DNA of 64,000 bases from Chersky-265 sp035275285 (lineage in GTDB: Bacteria; Fibrobacterota; Fibrobacteria; UBA11236), in NCBI GenBank assembly GCA_035275285.1, contig DATENA010000271.1, forward strand, positions 1 through 64,000, written 5' to 3'. The notes beneath the pieces were generated by a model, which made no database searches, was not told the DNA's origin, and saw only the letters and a program-made list of their open reading frames with translations. The translations under genes and the position numbers were made by a program. Positions 1-8,358 of this stretch are shown here, one piece after another (position 1 is the first letter of the stretch; the number at the start of each line of letters is the position of its first letter).

Positions 1-17
1 GTGGGAGGCGTGCGGGA

Positions 18-52
18 GGCGGCGGTCCGATGGGCCGCCGCCTTTTCATTTT
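18..52 (+). terminator. Rho-independent terminator of a gene to the left of the window
   Basis: An 11-bp GC-rich stem (18-28 with 32-42, one G-T wobble) closes a 3-nt loop and is followed by TTTTCATTTT. On the plus strand it would end a transcript entering from the left. No part of the upstream gene is visible in the window. Confidence 0.75.
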
Positions 53-98
53 CCGGAAGCGTGTTTCCCGGATGCGGCCGCTCCATATCCCGGCCTTT

Positions 99-995
99 TC
101 AAGTCCTCAGGGCCAGCATCCAGGCCAGGGTATAAAGCCCGTAGGCGGCCAAAAGCAGCCCGGCTTGCAGGACGGGGCCCCGCGACACCGGCAGCACGCG
201 CGCCGGCAACCCCAGCACCGCGCCGATGCCGAAGCCGTAGAAATGCGCCTTCACGTCCACGTTCTCGCCCAGTCCCACCAGCACGGCCACGAAGAAGGCG
301 GAGATGAGGGGCGTGAGCCGCCGCAGGCTCTTGTCCCCCCGCCGCGGCAAGAACAGGGTCTCCACCGCGGCCAGCATGCCCAAGGCGCAGAACACCACGG
401 AAGAGAAGCCGATGGAAACATGGTTCGGCCCGGAAGCCAGCGCGACCGCGTAATTGGCGAGGCCCGCCCCCAAGGTGGAAAGCAGCATGATGGCGCCGAT
501 GCCCATGCGATGGTTCAGCAGGTTGAGGATGAAATACCCGGAGACCAGGTTGCTGAGGAAATGGGCTTCGTCCGCATGCAGGGTGGCGGCCGTGAAGCAG
601 CGCCACCATTGGCCGTCCAGGATGTAGCGGGCATCCGCGCTGCCGCGGGAATGCCACCAGTTGGCCCAGGGGCTCAGTCCCACCAGGAAATAGCAGGCCA
701 CGGGCACGGCCAGGTACAGGAGGGGGGACAGCAGCAGATCCAGGTCTCGGCGCTCGGGCGGGGCGTCCTGGAAACCGCGGTTCTCCGTCCGGTAGAGATC
801 GATCAGTTCCTGGGCCAGGCGGGCGTCCTTCTCCTCGAGGGACAGGATCCACTCGTCCCCGTCGAACTCCATCCAATGCTTGATCGACTGCGAGGCCAGC
901 AGCAGGGAATACTCGCCCGCCTCTTCCTTGCGCGGGCTGCGGATCAGGATCCGCCGCGTGGGGACGGCTTCGGGCATGTCGGGATATTCGTCCAT
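99..995 (-). CDS. Rhomboid family intramembrane serine protease
   Basis: A 298-aa protein with a soluble N-terminal region of about 85 residues and then about six hydrophobic segments. Rhomboid hallmarks are visible: the paired histidines H140 and H145 with N149 (LHADEAHFLSN), the serine loop SIGFSS with S198 as likely nucleophile, and a C-terminal AHFYGFGIG helix with H251 as general base. The usual GxSG is GFSS here, a tolerated variant. Rhomboids cleave transmembrane substrates within the membrane; the substrate cannot be told from context. The N-terminal domain is not recognised. The neighbour hisA is on the same strand but functionally unrelated. Confidence 0.88.
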   Translation of the reverse strand: MDEYPDMPEAVPTRRILIRSPRKEEAGEYSLLLASQSIKHWMEFDGDEWILSLEEKDARLAQELIDLYRTENRGFQDAPPERRDLDLLLSPLLYLAVPVACYFLVGLSPWANWWHSRGSADARYILDGQWWRCFTAATLHADEAHFLSNLVSGYFILNLLNHRMGIGAIMLLSTLGAGLANYAVALASGPNHVSIGFSSVVFCALGMLAAVETLFLPRRGDKSLRRLTPLISAFFVAVLVGLGENVDVKAHFYGFGIGAVLGLPARVLPVSRGPVLQAGLLLAAYGLYTLAWMLALRT

Positions 996-1025
996 GGTTT
1001 TCCGGCGGGAGAAGCGGGGAAGGGG

Positions 1026-1844
1026 CTAGGCCGGTCCGGGGGGATGGGCTGGACCGGCGCCCTGGGTAACTTGCGAGGTACCCCGCCCGCGGTTCCATTC
1101 CACGCAGTCCTCGTAACGGATCAACTTCCCTCCGAAAATGTCCAGGGCGCTGCCTATGGAAAGGTCCAGCTTGCCTCCGCTGGCCTTCTCCATGCGGTCC
1201 AGATCGGAGACGTCCCGCGCGCCGCCGGCATAGGTGGCGGGAATGGGGGAGGCCCCGGCCAGCAGATCGACCAGTTCCCAGTCCACGCCCTGTTGGCGGC
1301 CCTCCACGTCCGCCGCGTGGACGAGGAATTCCGAGCAGTACCCGGAGACGGTTTCCAGGAGCGCCGCTTCGATGCGCACCTGGGTCACGGTCTGCCAGCG
1401 GTCGGTGGCCACGAACCAGCCGTCGCCGCGCCTGCGGCAGCTCAAATCCACCACCAACCGGTCCTTTCCCGCCAGGGCGGAAATCCGCCGCAGCCGTTCC
1501 AGGCTGAACGCCCCGCCGGGGAACAGCCAGGAGGTCACGATGACGTGGCTGGCCCCGGCTTCCAGGAAGGGCAGGATGTTGCCTTCCTCCAGGCCGCCGC
1601 CCACCTGCATGCCCCCGGGCCAGGCCTTGAGGGCGGAAAGGGCCTCCCGATCGTTGCCCGAACCCAGCATGATGATGTGGCCGCCGGCCAGGCCGTCCCG
1701 CCGGTAGCGTTCCGCGAACCAGGCTCCGTCGTGCTCGGAGACGAAATTGGTGCGCAAGCCTTCACCCGTATCGGAGAGGGTTCCCCCCACGATTTGCTTG
1801 ACTTTTCCTTGATGGAGATCGATACAGGGACGGAAAGCGGTCAT
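1026..1844 (-). CDS. hisA: HisA, eukaryotic HIS6-type ProFAR isomerase
   Basis: This 272-aa TIM-barrel enzyme would interconvert ProFAR and PRFAR in histidine synthesis (HisA step). The N-terminus FRPCIDLHQGKVKQIVGG is the hallmark of the eukaryotic HIS6 subfamily rather than of ordinary bacterial HisA. Later segments (MQVGGGLEEGNI, ATYAGGARDVSDL, DLSIGSALDIFGG) carry the phosphate-binding glycines. About 30 residues after the conserved core form a loose tail. No other his genes are in the window, so the locus is solitary. In bacteria this subfamily is, from family knowledge, known mainly from Fibrobacter. It is the best taxonomic hint in the window. Confidence 0.92.
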   Translation of the reverse strand: MTAFRPCIDLHQGKVKQIVGGTLSDTGEGLRTNFVSEHDGAWFAERYRRDGLAGGHIIMLGSGNDREALSALKAWPGGMQVGGGLEEGNILPFLEAGASHVIVTSWLFPGGAFSLERLRRISALAGKDRLVVDLSCRRRGDGWFVATDRWQTVTQVRIEAALLETVSGYCSEFLVHAADVEGRQQGVDWELVDLLAGASPIPATYAGGARDVSDLDRMEKASGGKLDLSIGSALDIFGGKLIRYEDCVEWNRGRGTSQVTQGAGPAHPPGPA

Positions 1845-1942
1845 GGTTTCTGGGATTCCTCGTTGTTGAATATTAGTTTGATGTTTCTAAGTTGCAAATC
1901 CGACTTTGAGCACTATGGTAACGGGGCGGAGAGTTTCCCGGC

Positions 1943-2983
1943 ATGGCTGAAAAAACGAGCGCGAAGCCGATTTGGGTCAAAATCCTGAGGGCGACCTTCC
2001 AAGTCGGTTTCCTGGCCGTCAAGACCATTTGGCTCACCATTTGGACCCTGTACCAGATAGCCCTGGGAGCGGTGCTGGTGGGCCTGGTCTGGGGCGTGCT
2101 CCGGGTAGGGGAGTATTTCTCGGTCTGGGACATCCGCCAGCTGCTCCACGAGAATCCCAAATCCACCGCCTTCATCGATTCGGAGCGCGCCCGGCTCACG
2201 GACAGCCTGCGCGCGGCCGGCACCTGGCCGCCTCCCGACACCCTGATCCGCTGGTCCTGGGTGCCCCTCGACTCCATCCCCAAGGTCATCCAGGAGGTCG
2301 CCCTCATCGCGGAGGACGCCAAGTTCTTCGAGCATCAGGGGTTCGATCTGGAGCAGATCGAATATGCCCTGGTGGCGAACCATCAGGCCGGCAAAAAGGC
2401 CCGCGGGGCCAGCACCATCACCCAGCAGGTGGCCAAGAATCTCTACCTGTCCAAGGACAAGGAGATGAGCCGCAAAGTGCGCGAAGCCGTCATCACCCTG
2501 GTGTTGGAGCATTACGTCCCCAAGGAACGCATCCTGGAAGTCTACCTCAACGTGGCCCAGTTCGACGAAGGCGTATTCGGCATCCGCGCGGCCTCCCGCC
2601 ATTGGCTTAAAAAGGAATTGGCGGACCTGACCCAGGACGAGGCGGTGAACCTGGTCTGCCTGCTGCCCAGTCCCACCAAGTGGAACATCAGGAAACCGAA
2701 CAATGCCTTTCTGCAGCACAAGCGCCTGGTGATGCGCAACTATGCCATGTTCAAGGGGCTGAAGATGAATGCGGATTCCACCGCCGCCAATTGGCAGGAT
2801 TCCGTCTACTCGCACCTGGCCGAGCAGCTTTCCGATGAACGCTGGAAAGGTTTGCGCACCCGTCCCCTGGCGGAAGGCCCGGGAGACAGCTCCGGAGGCG
2901 ATGAATCGGGCCAGAAGCCCGGTGAGGCCGCCGCCGAAGTCAGTACGACCCGGCGGCCGGGAACGGTGCCCCGCACCTTCTGA
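1943..2983 (+). CDS. mtgA: Monofunctional biosynthetic peptidoglycan transglycosylase (GT51)
   Basis: A 346-aa protein with an N-terminal membrane anchor (about residues 13-52) and one GT51 glycosyltransferase domain with no penicillin-binding transpeptidase domain. Diagnostic motifs are EDAKFFEHQGFD (catalytic E124), GASTITQQVAKNLYL and ERILEVYLN. It would polymerise lipid II into glycan strands on the periplasmic face of the inner membrane. A low-complexity tail of about 50 residues rich in G, E, P and S follows the domain. It starts 98 bp from the divergent hisA start, so the two promoters share that gap. Function is clear; the symbol is by analogy. Confidence 0.9.
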   Translation: MAEKTSAKPIWVKILRATFQVGFLAVKTIWLTIWTLYQIALGAVLVGLVWGVLRVGEYFSVWDIRQLLHENPKSTAFIDSERARLTDSLRAAGTWPPPDTLIRWSWVPLDSIPKVIQEVALIAEDAKFFEHQGFDLEQIEYALVANHQAGKKARGASTITQQVAKNLYLSKDKEMSRKVREAVITLVLEHYVPKERILEVYLNVAQFDEGVFGIRAASRHWLKKELADLTQDEAVNLVCLLPSPTKWNIRKPNNAFLQHKRLVMRNYAMFKGLKMNADSTAANWQDSVYSHLAEQLSDERWKGLRTRPLAEGPGDSSGGDESGQKPGEAAAEVSTTRRPGTVPRTF

Positions 2984-3062
2984 TTCCGCCCGCACGTTCC
3001 GGTTCCGCCGACAGGGGCCGCGGAAATGGGACCGCCCCGTCCGGGAGCCGGCTACACCTCTC

Positions 3063-4361
3063 TCAGGAGGCCAGGTACTCCATGATGGCCGTCCGCAGCT
3101 TCCGGTATATCCAGCGCATCTTCTCCGGATCCTCTTCCAGCAAAGTGGCCCGGAACCCGTGCAGGTCCGAGCAGAAAGACGAGATGGGGACCACGCATAT
3201 GCCGGTGGCGGCCAATACGTAGTACACGAAGCGCTTGTCCAACGGCACGCCCTCGGTCATCTTCTCCACCAGCGCCCGCGCCTCGGGATTGGCCACGTGC
3301 AGTTTCTGGGTGGGCTTGAGCACGCCCTTCTTGAAGATGATGGACGTATAGAAGGCCCCGAATGTCTTGTTCACGATGAGTCCGGGGACGTCCTTCAGGG
3401 TTTCGAACACCACGTCCCCGCGTTTCTGGATGTCCAGGTTGATGGCTTCGCGATGGGCCGGGAATTCCGGATGGGACATGATGGGAGGGATGGCCATCTG
3501 CGGCAGGGTGGTGGAGCAGACTTCGAGCATCTTGGCGTCTTCGATCGCCTTGACCAGGCGTCCGAACTCCGCATCGCGGCCCGAATTGTAGAACTCGAGC
3601 CAGCCGCAGCGGGATCCCGGCCAAGGCAGCTCCTTGGAAATGCCCTTCATGGAAATGCCGCATACGTTGCCGATCACCTGGGCCAGGGGGATGGCCTTGA
3701 CCCCGTTATAGGTGATGTGCGTGTAGATCTCGTCCGCGATGATGAACAGATCGTTCTCCGCGCAGAGGGAGACGATTTCCCGCAGGTACCATTCCGGGTA
3801 CACCATGCCGGTGGGATTGTCCGGATTGATGATCAGGATGCCGACGATGTTCGGATTGTACTTGATCTTGTTGCGCAGCTCGTCCATGTCCGGATACCAA
3901 TGGTTCTCCGGCAAAAGCTTGTAGGTGATGGGCGGCTGACTGGCATGCCCGCCTTCCGCGGAGGAATGGGTGGAATACCCCGGCGAAGGCCCGATCACCC
4001 GCGCCCCGGGATCCAAATATTGGTAGACCTTGGAGATGGCGTCGCCCAGTCCGTTGCAGAACAGGATGTCTTCCGGCGTGATCTGCGCGCCCCCCAGGGC
4101 ATTATTCTTGTTGGCCAGGTACCGGCGGGTATCCAAAACCCCCTTGGTGGGGCAATAGGCGTAGCTCAGGTTTTCCTGGGCCAGCTCGCCCACGATCTTC
4201 TTCATCCAAGAAGGAATAGGGGTGCCTTTGGCCACCGGATCGCCGATGTTTTCCCAGAAAATCTCGATACCCATTTTCTGGAAGAGGTAAGCCTTCTTGA
4301 CGATCTCGCGGATTTCATAAACCAGCTCGCCAGCCCCAGCGTGCAGTACAGTGCGTCTCAT
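3063..4361 (-). CDS. PLP-dependent class I/II aminotransferase (alanine aminotransferase-like)
   Basis: A 432-aa fold-type I aminotransferase. NPDNPTG binds the cofactor ring region, FIIADEIYTHI carries the conserved Asp and Tyr, and the Schiff-base lysine lies in SMKGISKELPWPGSRCGW. It belongs near the AlaA/AlaT-type enzymes that move amino groups between alanine or related amino acids and 2-oxoglutarate, but substrate cannot be read from the sequence. A TATAAT hexamer on the minus strand (4370-4375) lies only about 8 bp before the ATG, so the message may have almost no leader. Upstream is the long repeat-bearing non-coding region. Confidence 0.85.
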   Translation of the reverse strand: MRRTVLHAGAGELVYEIREIVKKAYLFQKMGIEIFWENIGDPVAKGTPIPSWMKKIVGELAQENLSYAYCPTKGVLDTRRYLANKNNALGGAQITPEDILFCNGLGDAISKVYQYLDPGARVIGPSPGYSTHSSAEGGHASQPPITYKLLPENHWYPDMDELRNKIKYNPNIVGILIINPDNPTGMVYPEWYLREIVSLCAENDLFIIADEIYTHITYNGVKAIPLAQVIGNVCGISMKGISKELPWPGSRCGWLEFYNSGRDAEFGRLVKAIEDAKMLEVCSTTLPQMAIPPIMSHPEFPAHREAINLDIQKRGDVVFETLKDVPGLIVNKTFGAFYTSIIFKKGVLKPTQKLHVANPEARALVEKMTEGVPLDKRFVYYVLAATGICVVPISSFCSDLHGFRATLLEEDPEKMRWIYRKLRTAIMEYLAS

Positions 4362-4403
4362 ATCCTTGAATTATAGAATTTTCCCGTATGGGAATGTGGC
4401 CCT

Positions 4404-4620
4404 GGGTCTGGGGGGTGGCCGGGGCCTGGTGCAGGCTTGCGTGGGTCGCGGCGCTCTATGCTCCGGGTCCCCTGGCCCCGTCCTGGACAAAGGATCCAGG
4501 CTTCCGCTCCCGGCCGCGATCGAAGTCGCGTGACTCGTTCGGCTCGGGCCGCGGCCGGTCGCTACGGACGGGTCCGTTTGCAGGCTGCGCCTGATTCGGC
4601 CCCGGCCACCCCCCAGACCC
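4404..4620 (+). repeat. Fold-back element, copy A (~217 bp, 23-bp terminal inverted repeat)
   Basis: The ends 4404-4426 and 4598-4620 are exact reverse complements over 23 bp. Just inside the left arm is TGGTGCAGGCTTGCGTGGG, and just inside the right arm is GCAGGCTGCGCCTGATTC. Copy B (5032-5259, opposite orientation) has nearly the same inner blocks and the same proximal arm bases (GGGGCC/GGCCCC). Its distal arm bases differ but still pair. No convincing coding frame is present. It could be a MITE-like mobile repeat or a structured RNA with a long closing stem. Confidence 0.75.
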
Positions 4621-4825
4621 CGGGCCGCGGTCGCACGCGGGCAAATCCCAAAACCCAAAACCGGAAAGAGACGCCCTCTTGACGCGTCGGGGTAGGCCGA
4701 TCGAGTTTTAAAAATGCGAAGCCACTCGTATCTCCGGAATTGCCGAATAGGCATGCTTGCCTAAAGAACCGGCCGGAGTTTCCTTATTTTGGATCAAAAG
4801 ACACTGCGCCAAAGTCTTCGGTTTC

Positions 4826-4971
4826 CCCCCGCGGCATAGGCCCACCGCCCCGCCTCGCCGCGCGTAGTTCTCTTCACCGACTCCCACGCCCAATCCTCCC
4901 CCCGCGGCATCGCCCACCGCCCCGCCTCGCCGCGCGTAGTTCTCTTCTCCCACCCCCACGCCCAACCCTCC
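4826..4971. repeat. Tandem direct duplication, unit about 72-73 bp
   Basis: Two adjacent units begin with CCCCCGCGGCAT at about 4826 and 4899. They share an identical 35-bp core (4841-4875 and 4913-4947), with a one-base length difference and a few substitutions elsewhere. The pair lies between the two fold-back elements in the same non-coding region. No open reading frame in it resembles a protein. Confidence 0.7.
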
Positions 4972-5031
4972 CCAACCACACACGACCCACCTCTTCACCG
5001 CCTACGAGCGAGGCTGCGCGACCGCGGGCCC

Positions 5032-5259
5032 GGGGGTTCCGCGGGGTCCTGGGGCCGAATCACGCGAGCCTGCGAACCGGCCGAATCCGGGCGCCCGACC
5101 GCGCTCTTTGGCCGACCGGCACCACGCCGACCGGACCATGCGCGGTCGGGTGCGAAAGACCCACTCTTGTAAAAAGGATTCGGCCATCAGGCCGCGGAGA
5201 AGGGACCCTTAAAGCCCCACGCGAGCGTGCACCAGGCCCCAGGACCCCGCGGGACCCCC
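5032..5259 (-). repeat. Fold-back element, copy B (~228 bp, 24/25-bp terminal inverted repeat)
   Basis: Ends 5032-5056 and 5235-5259 pair over 25 bp with a single mismatch. Read on the minus strand, the blocks TGGTGCACGCTCGCGTGGG and GCAGGCTCGCGTGATTC match those of copy A. Homology runs about 16 bp past the arm (GGGCC(C)GCGGTCGC). The middle ~120 bp is not conserved between copies. It starts 22 bp after the stop of the pentapeptide gene and would be read in its 3' untranslated region. Confidence 0.75.
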
Positions 5260-5281
5260 GAGGCCGGTTGACCGCACAGAC

Positions 5282-6463
5282 TCAGCGAGCCCGCATTTGG
5301 GACGGAATCGGCGTATAAGACCGCGGGAACCGCGTTTCCCGGTTGAAGAGATTCTTCTTCAGATTGTCCGCGTCCCAGAACACGGTGGAGAGATTGGCGC
5401 CCGAGAAGTCGCAACCCGTGATGAAGGCATTGTCGAACCGGGCATTGGAAAGGTCCGCGCCGGAGAAATCGACGTTGAACAATTGCGCGCCGGAGAAATC
5501 CGCGAACTTCAGGTTGGCGCCGGTGAAATCCACCTTGCTGATCTTGTGGACCGAGGAGAACTTGGCGCGTTCCAGTTGGGCCCCGTGGAAATTGGTCTTT
5601 TCCAGGGTCTTCATGTCGTAGGTGGAAGAGTTCAGGGAGGAATTGGAAAAGTTCGCGCCCCCCAGGTCCACGCCGTAGAAGGAGGCATTGTTGAAGGAGC
5701 AGCGTTCGAAAGAGGCGCCGCCCACCTTGGTGTACTGGAATTCGGCTTTGTCGAACTTGGAGTCCGTGAAACGGGCGCCTTTCAGGTTCGCCTCCACCAG
5801 GGCGGTGGATTGCAGGTTGGCATTGCTGAAGTTCAGCTTGGACAGGTCCGCGCCGGTGAGGTTGGATTCGGCCAGGTTGATATGGGCCACCGTGGCCCCG
5901 GAGAAATCGGCGCCTTCGAACTTCACGGCGTTGAACACCGCGCCCGTCAGGTCGGTCTTGGAAAAATCCGAACCTTCCAGGCTGTTGTTCTTGAAGTTGG
6001 CGCCGGCCAGGTTGGCTTTGGCGAATACGGCGTTCTCGTTGAACTTGGCTTCCAGGAAATTGGCCTTGGTCAGGATGGCGCCTTCGAACACCGCGTCGAG
6101 CAGCACCGTGTTCGAGAAATTGGCCCCTTCCAGCCCGGCTTTCTTGAACGTGCTGTTGCGCAGATCGGAATTGCGGAAGTCGGCCTGGGGGAATCGGGTG
6201 TCGCGGAAATCCGCTTCGGAAACCTGCATCGAGGAGAAGTTCACGTTTTTGCCATTGGACCCTTCGAAGCTGGCCTTGGCCCCGATGGTCTGGGTGAAGC
6301 GGGCGTTCTCCAGATTGCAGCCTTTGAATTCGGCATCGGTGAGATCCCTGCCGCTGAACGAACGGTTCGCGAGATCTTCCCCCTTATGGGCTTCGGCGGC
6401 CATCACGGAGGCCGAAAAGGAAGCCATCCCGACCAGCAGACACAGGGAGTTGAAGCTGCGCAT
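5282..6463 (-). CDS. Exported pentapeptide-repeat protein
   Basis: About 393 aa from the ATG at 6463, chosen because it begins a signal peptide (MRSFNSLCLLVGMASFSASVMAAEA). An upstream in-frame ATG at 6559 would bury that signal. After about residue 40 the protein is almost wholly A(D/N)LXX-type repeats such as GANFSN, GADLSK, GADFSG and ANLKGA, more than thirty in a row. They predict a right-handed quadrilateral beta-helix. The short tail (RSYTPIPSQMRAR) is not repetitive. Pentapeptide proteins are often cytoplasmic, so a secreted one points to a periplasmic or surface role. Function unknown. Confidence 0.85.
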   Translation of the reverse strand: MRSFNSLCLLVGMASFSASVMAAEAHKGEDLANRSFSGRDLTDAEFKGCNLENARFTQTIGAKASFEGSNGKNVNFSSMQVSEADFRDTRFPQADFRNSDLRNSTFKKAGLEGANFSNTVLLDAVFEGAILTKANFLEAKFNENAVFAKANLAGANFKNNSLEGSDFSKTDLTGAVFNAVKFEGADFSGATVAHINLAESNLTGADLSKLNFSNANLQSTALVEANLKGARFTDSKFDKAEFQYTKVGGASFERCSFNNASFYGVDLGGANFSNSSLNSSTYDMKTLEKTNFHGAQLERAKFSSVHKISKVDFTGANLKFADFSGAQLFNVDFSGADLSNARFDNAFITGCDFSGANLSTVFWDADNLKKNLFNRETRFPRSYTPIPSQMRAR

Positions 6464-6618
6464 ATTCCTACTTTCAAAAATGTGGGACCAGATGAGCCGG
6501 CCTGTTTGTCCGAGGCGGAGGCCCGGCGTAAATTTAATGCTAAATTTGGATTTCGCCATGATGACAGCGCCTGATTTTCACGACCCATCCCATTCGGACT
6601 CCATGACCCGCCTCTCCT

Positions 6619-7785
6619 ATGCCCCGGACTAAAGCCTCGGTTCCCACCCCGGGCTCCAGGGACTTTTCCCGGGTCCAGGCCGATTCGGGGAGAGTCCGGT
6701 TGGAGGTCCACCTCCAATCCATCCGCCGGAATTTCGCCCAGATCCATAAAACCGTAAAACCGGCCCAGGTCATGGCGGTTTTGAAGGCCAATGCATACGG
6801 CCTGGGGGCCGTAGCCGTGGCCGAGACCCTGGTCGCGGCCGGGGCCGATCGCCTGGGGGTGGCGGAGCTCAAGGAAGCCGCCCAGTTGGTGAAACGGTTC
6901 GACGTTCCGGTGCAAATCATCGGGGGGGTATTGGCTTCGGAAATCCCCGAATGCGTGCGATTGGGGGTGGTTTGCCCGGTCCCGGATCTGGAAACCGCAA
7001 AGATCCTTTCCCGGGAGGCCCGCAAGCAAGGGCGAAAAGCCCGGGTCCACATCAAGGTCGATACCGGCATGGGCCGCCTGGGCATTCCGCATTTCAGCGC
7101 CTTCCAGGAAATCCTCCGTATCCGGAAGCTCCCGGGCCTGATCCTGGAGGGGATCTATTCCCATTTCCCCAATGCCAACAATCCCATGCATGCCAAGTCC
7201 CGGGAACAATTGGGATTGTTCCGGACCCTGCTCGGAGGCCTGGAAGGAAAAGGCCTCACCTTTTCCCTGGTGCACATGGCCAATTCGGATGGAATCAACA
7301 ATTTCCCGGAATCCTATTTCAACTTGGTGCGCACCGGCATCAATCTGTACGGTGTTTTCGACCTGAGCGGCCTGCGCAGTTACCGCCTTTCGCCTTCCCT
7401 GTCCCTCAAGACCACCCTCATCGCCAAGCGCCGGCTCCCGGCAGGATCTACCATCGGATACGGATGCACCCATACCCTGTTCAAGGAAACCTGGGTCGGG
7501 ACGGTACCGGCCGGTTACGCGGACGGGGTGCCCCTGGCCGCCAGCAATTCCGGCCAAGTGCTGATCCGGGGCAAGACTTGCAGCATCATCGGGCGCGTGT
7601 CCATGGATTACCTCACCGTCGATTTGAACGGCTGTCCGGCCTCCAAGGTGGGGGACGAGGTGGTCCTGGTGGGCAAATCGGGAAAAGAGGAAATCACCAT
7701 CGAAGATTGGGCGCGCATCAAGCAAACCCATCCCTACGAGATCATCTGCTCCCTGGGCAACCGGGTGGAAAGGGTCTACCTGTAA
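6619..7785 (+). CDS. alr: Alanine racemase
   Basis: A 388-aa protein of normal length for the family. The PLP lysine is K56 in AVLKANAYGLG, the second catalytic residue is Y281 in TIGYGCTHT, and GRVSMDY is present. It makes D-alanine for peptidoglycan in the cytoplasm. The first 25 residues precede the conserved barrel and may be an extension. No strong Shine-Dalgarno precedes the ATG, so a start slightly downstream is possible. The lipoprotein gene at 7813 follows after 27 bp on the same strand. Confidence 0.93.
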   Translation: MPRTKASVPTPGSRDFSRVQADSGRVRLEVHLQSIRRNFAQIHKTVKPAQVMAVLKANAYGLGAVAVAETLVAAGADRLGVAELKEAAQLVKRFDVPVQIIGGVLASEIPECVRLGVVCPVPDLETAKILSREARKQGRKARVHIKVDTGMGRLGIPHFSAFQEILRIRKLPGLILEGIYSHFPNANNPMHAKSREQLGLFRTLLGGLEGKGLTFSLVHMANSDGINNFPESYFNLVRTGINLYGVFDLSGLRSYRLSPSLSLKTTLIAKRRLPAGSTIGYGCTHTLFKETWVGTVPAGYADGVPLAASNSGQVLIRGKTCSIIGRVSMDYLTVDLNGCPASKVGDEVVLVGKSGKEEITIEDWARIKQTHPYEIICSLGNRVERVYL

Positions 7786-7812
7786 TGGTAAGATGGTGGG
7801 GAGGAGCCCACC

Positions 7813-8322
7813 ATGCCCAAACCATTGCCTTCCCCGTTTTCCGTTTCCCATCCATTCGCGGCGGGGTTTCCGGCCGCCGTCCTCGCGCTTTCGATCTGGG
7901 CCGGCCTGTCCGGCTGCAAGCCGGTGGACATCGACGAGCCCGCCAAGGATTCCACCTCCGTCACCGCCGACAGCGCCATCCTCCGGGTCTCGAACAAGAT
8001 CAACCAGGATCCCGACTCCATCACCATCCTCCTGTTCTCCGGGAACGCCGTGGACATCGTCAATGCCAACGTCGTCAAGCGCTTGGGCGGCGTCCCCTAC
8101 GGCGCCACCAATAGGAGGATGACGGTCCCGGCGGGGACCTGGAAGCTGGCCTATGAGGACAATTCGGGAGTGCTGATTCCCATGTCGGACGTGAATTCCG
8201 CCGCCCAGGATTGGCTGAAATCGATCTTCGTCAAGGACGGCGACTATTCCCTGATCCTTTCCTCGGATGGGAACCGCACGGTTTGGAATCCCACCTTCAG
8301 GACCGATCCCGCCATCGAGTGA
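7813..8322 (+). CDS. Hypothetical lipoprotein
   Basis: A 169-aa protein with a long signal sequence ending in a lipobox (LSGC, cysteine near residue 35). The mature part starts KPVDIDEPAKDS. The remainder, about 135 residues, has no motif I recognise. It looks like a small beta-rich domain ending in DGNRTVWNPTFRTDP. It follows alr closely and may share its transcript, ending 36 bp from the convergent pilin-like operon. Envelope location is well supported; function is not. Confidence 0.7.
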   Translation: MPKPLPSPFSVSHPFAAGFPAAVLALSIWAGLSGCKPVDIDEPAKDSTSVTADSAILRVSNKINQDPDSITILLFSGNAVDIVNANVVKRLGGVPYGATNRRMTVPAGTWKLAYEDNSGVLIPMSDVNSAAQDWLKSIFVKDGDYSLILSSDGNRTVWNPTFRTDPAIE

Positions 8323-8358
8323 CGGAGGGCCGGCCCGGTCGGAGCGGCCGCTATCGGC

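Noticed and set aside
30..1988. Open frame of 652 codons on the plus strand across the rhomboid and hisA genes
   Set aside because: It is antisense to two clear minus-strand genes and reads as low-complexity Gly/Gln/His/Pro sequence typical of a shadow frame in GC-rich DNA.
4740..5318. 192-codon frame covering the tandem repeat and fold-back copy B
   Set aside because: Arg/Pro-rich composition comes from the GC-rich repeats; it has no ribosome site and its frame crosses the repeats without domain logic.
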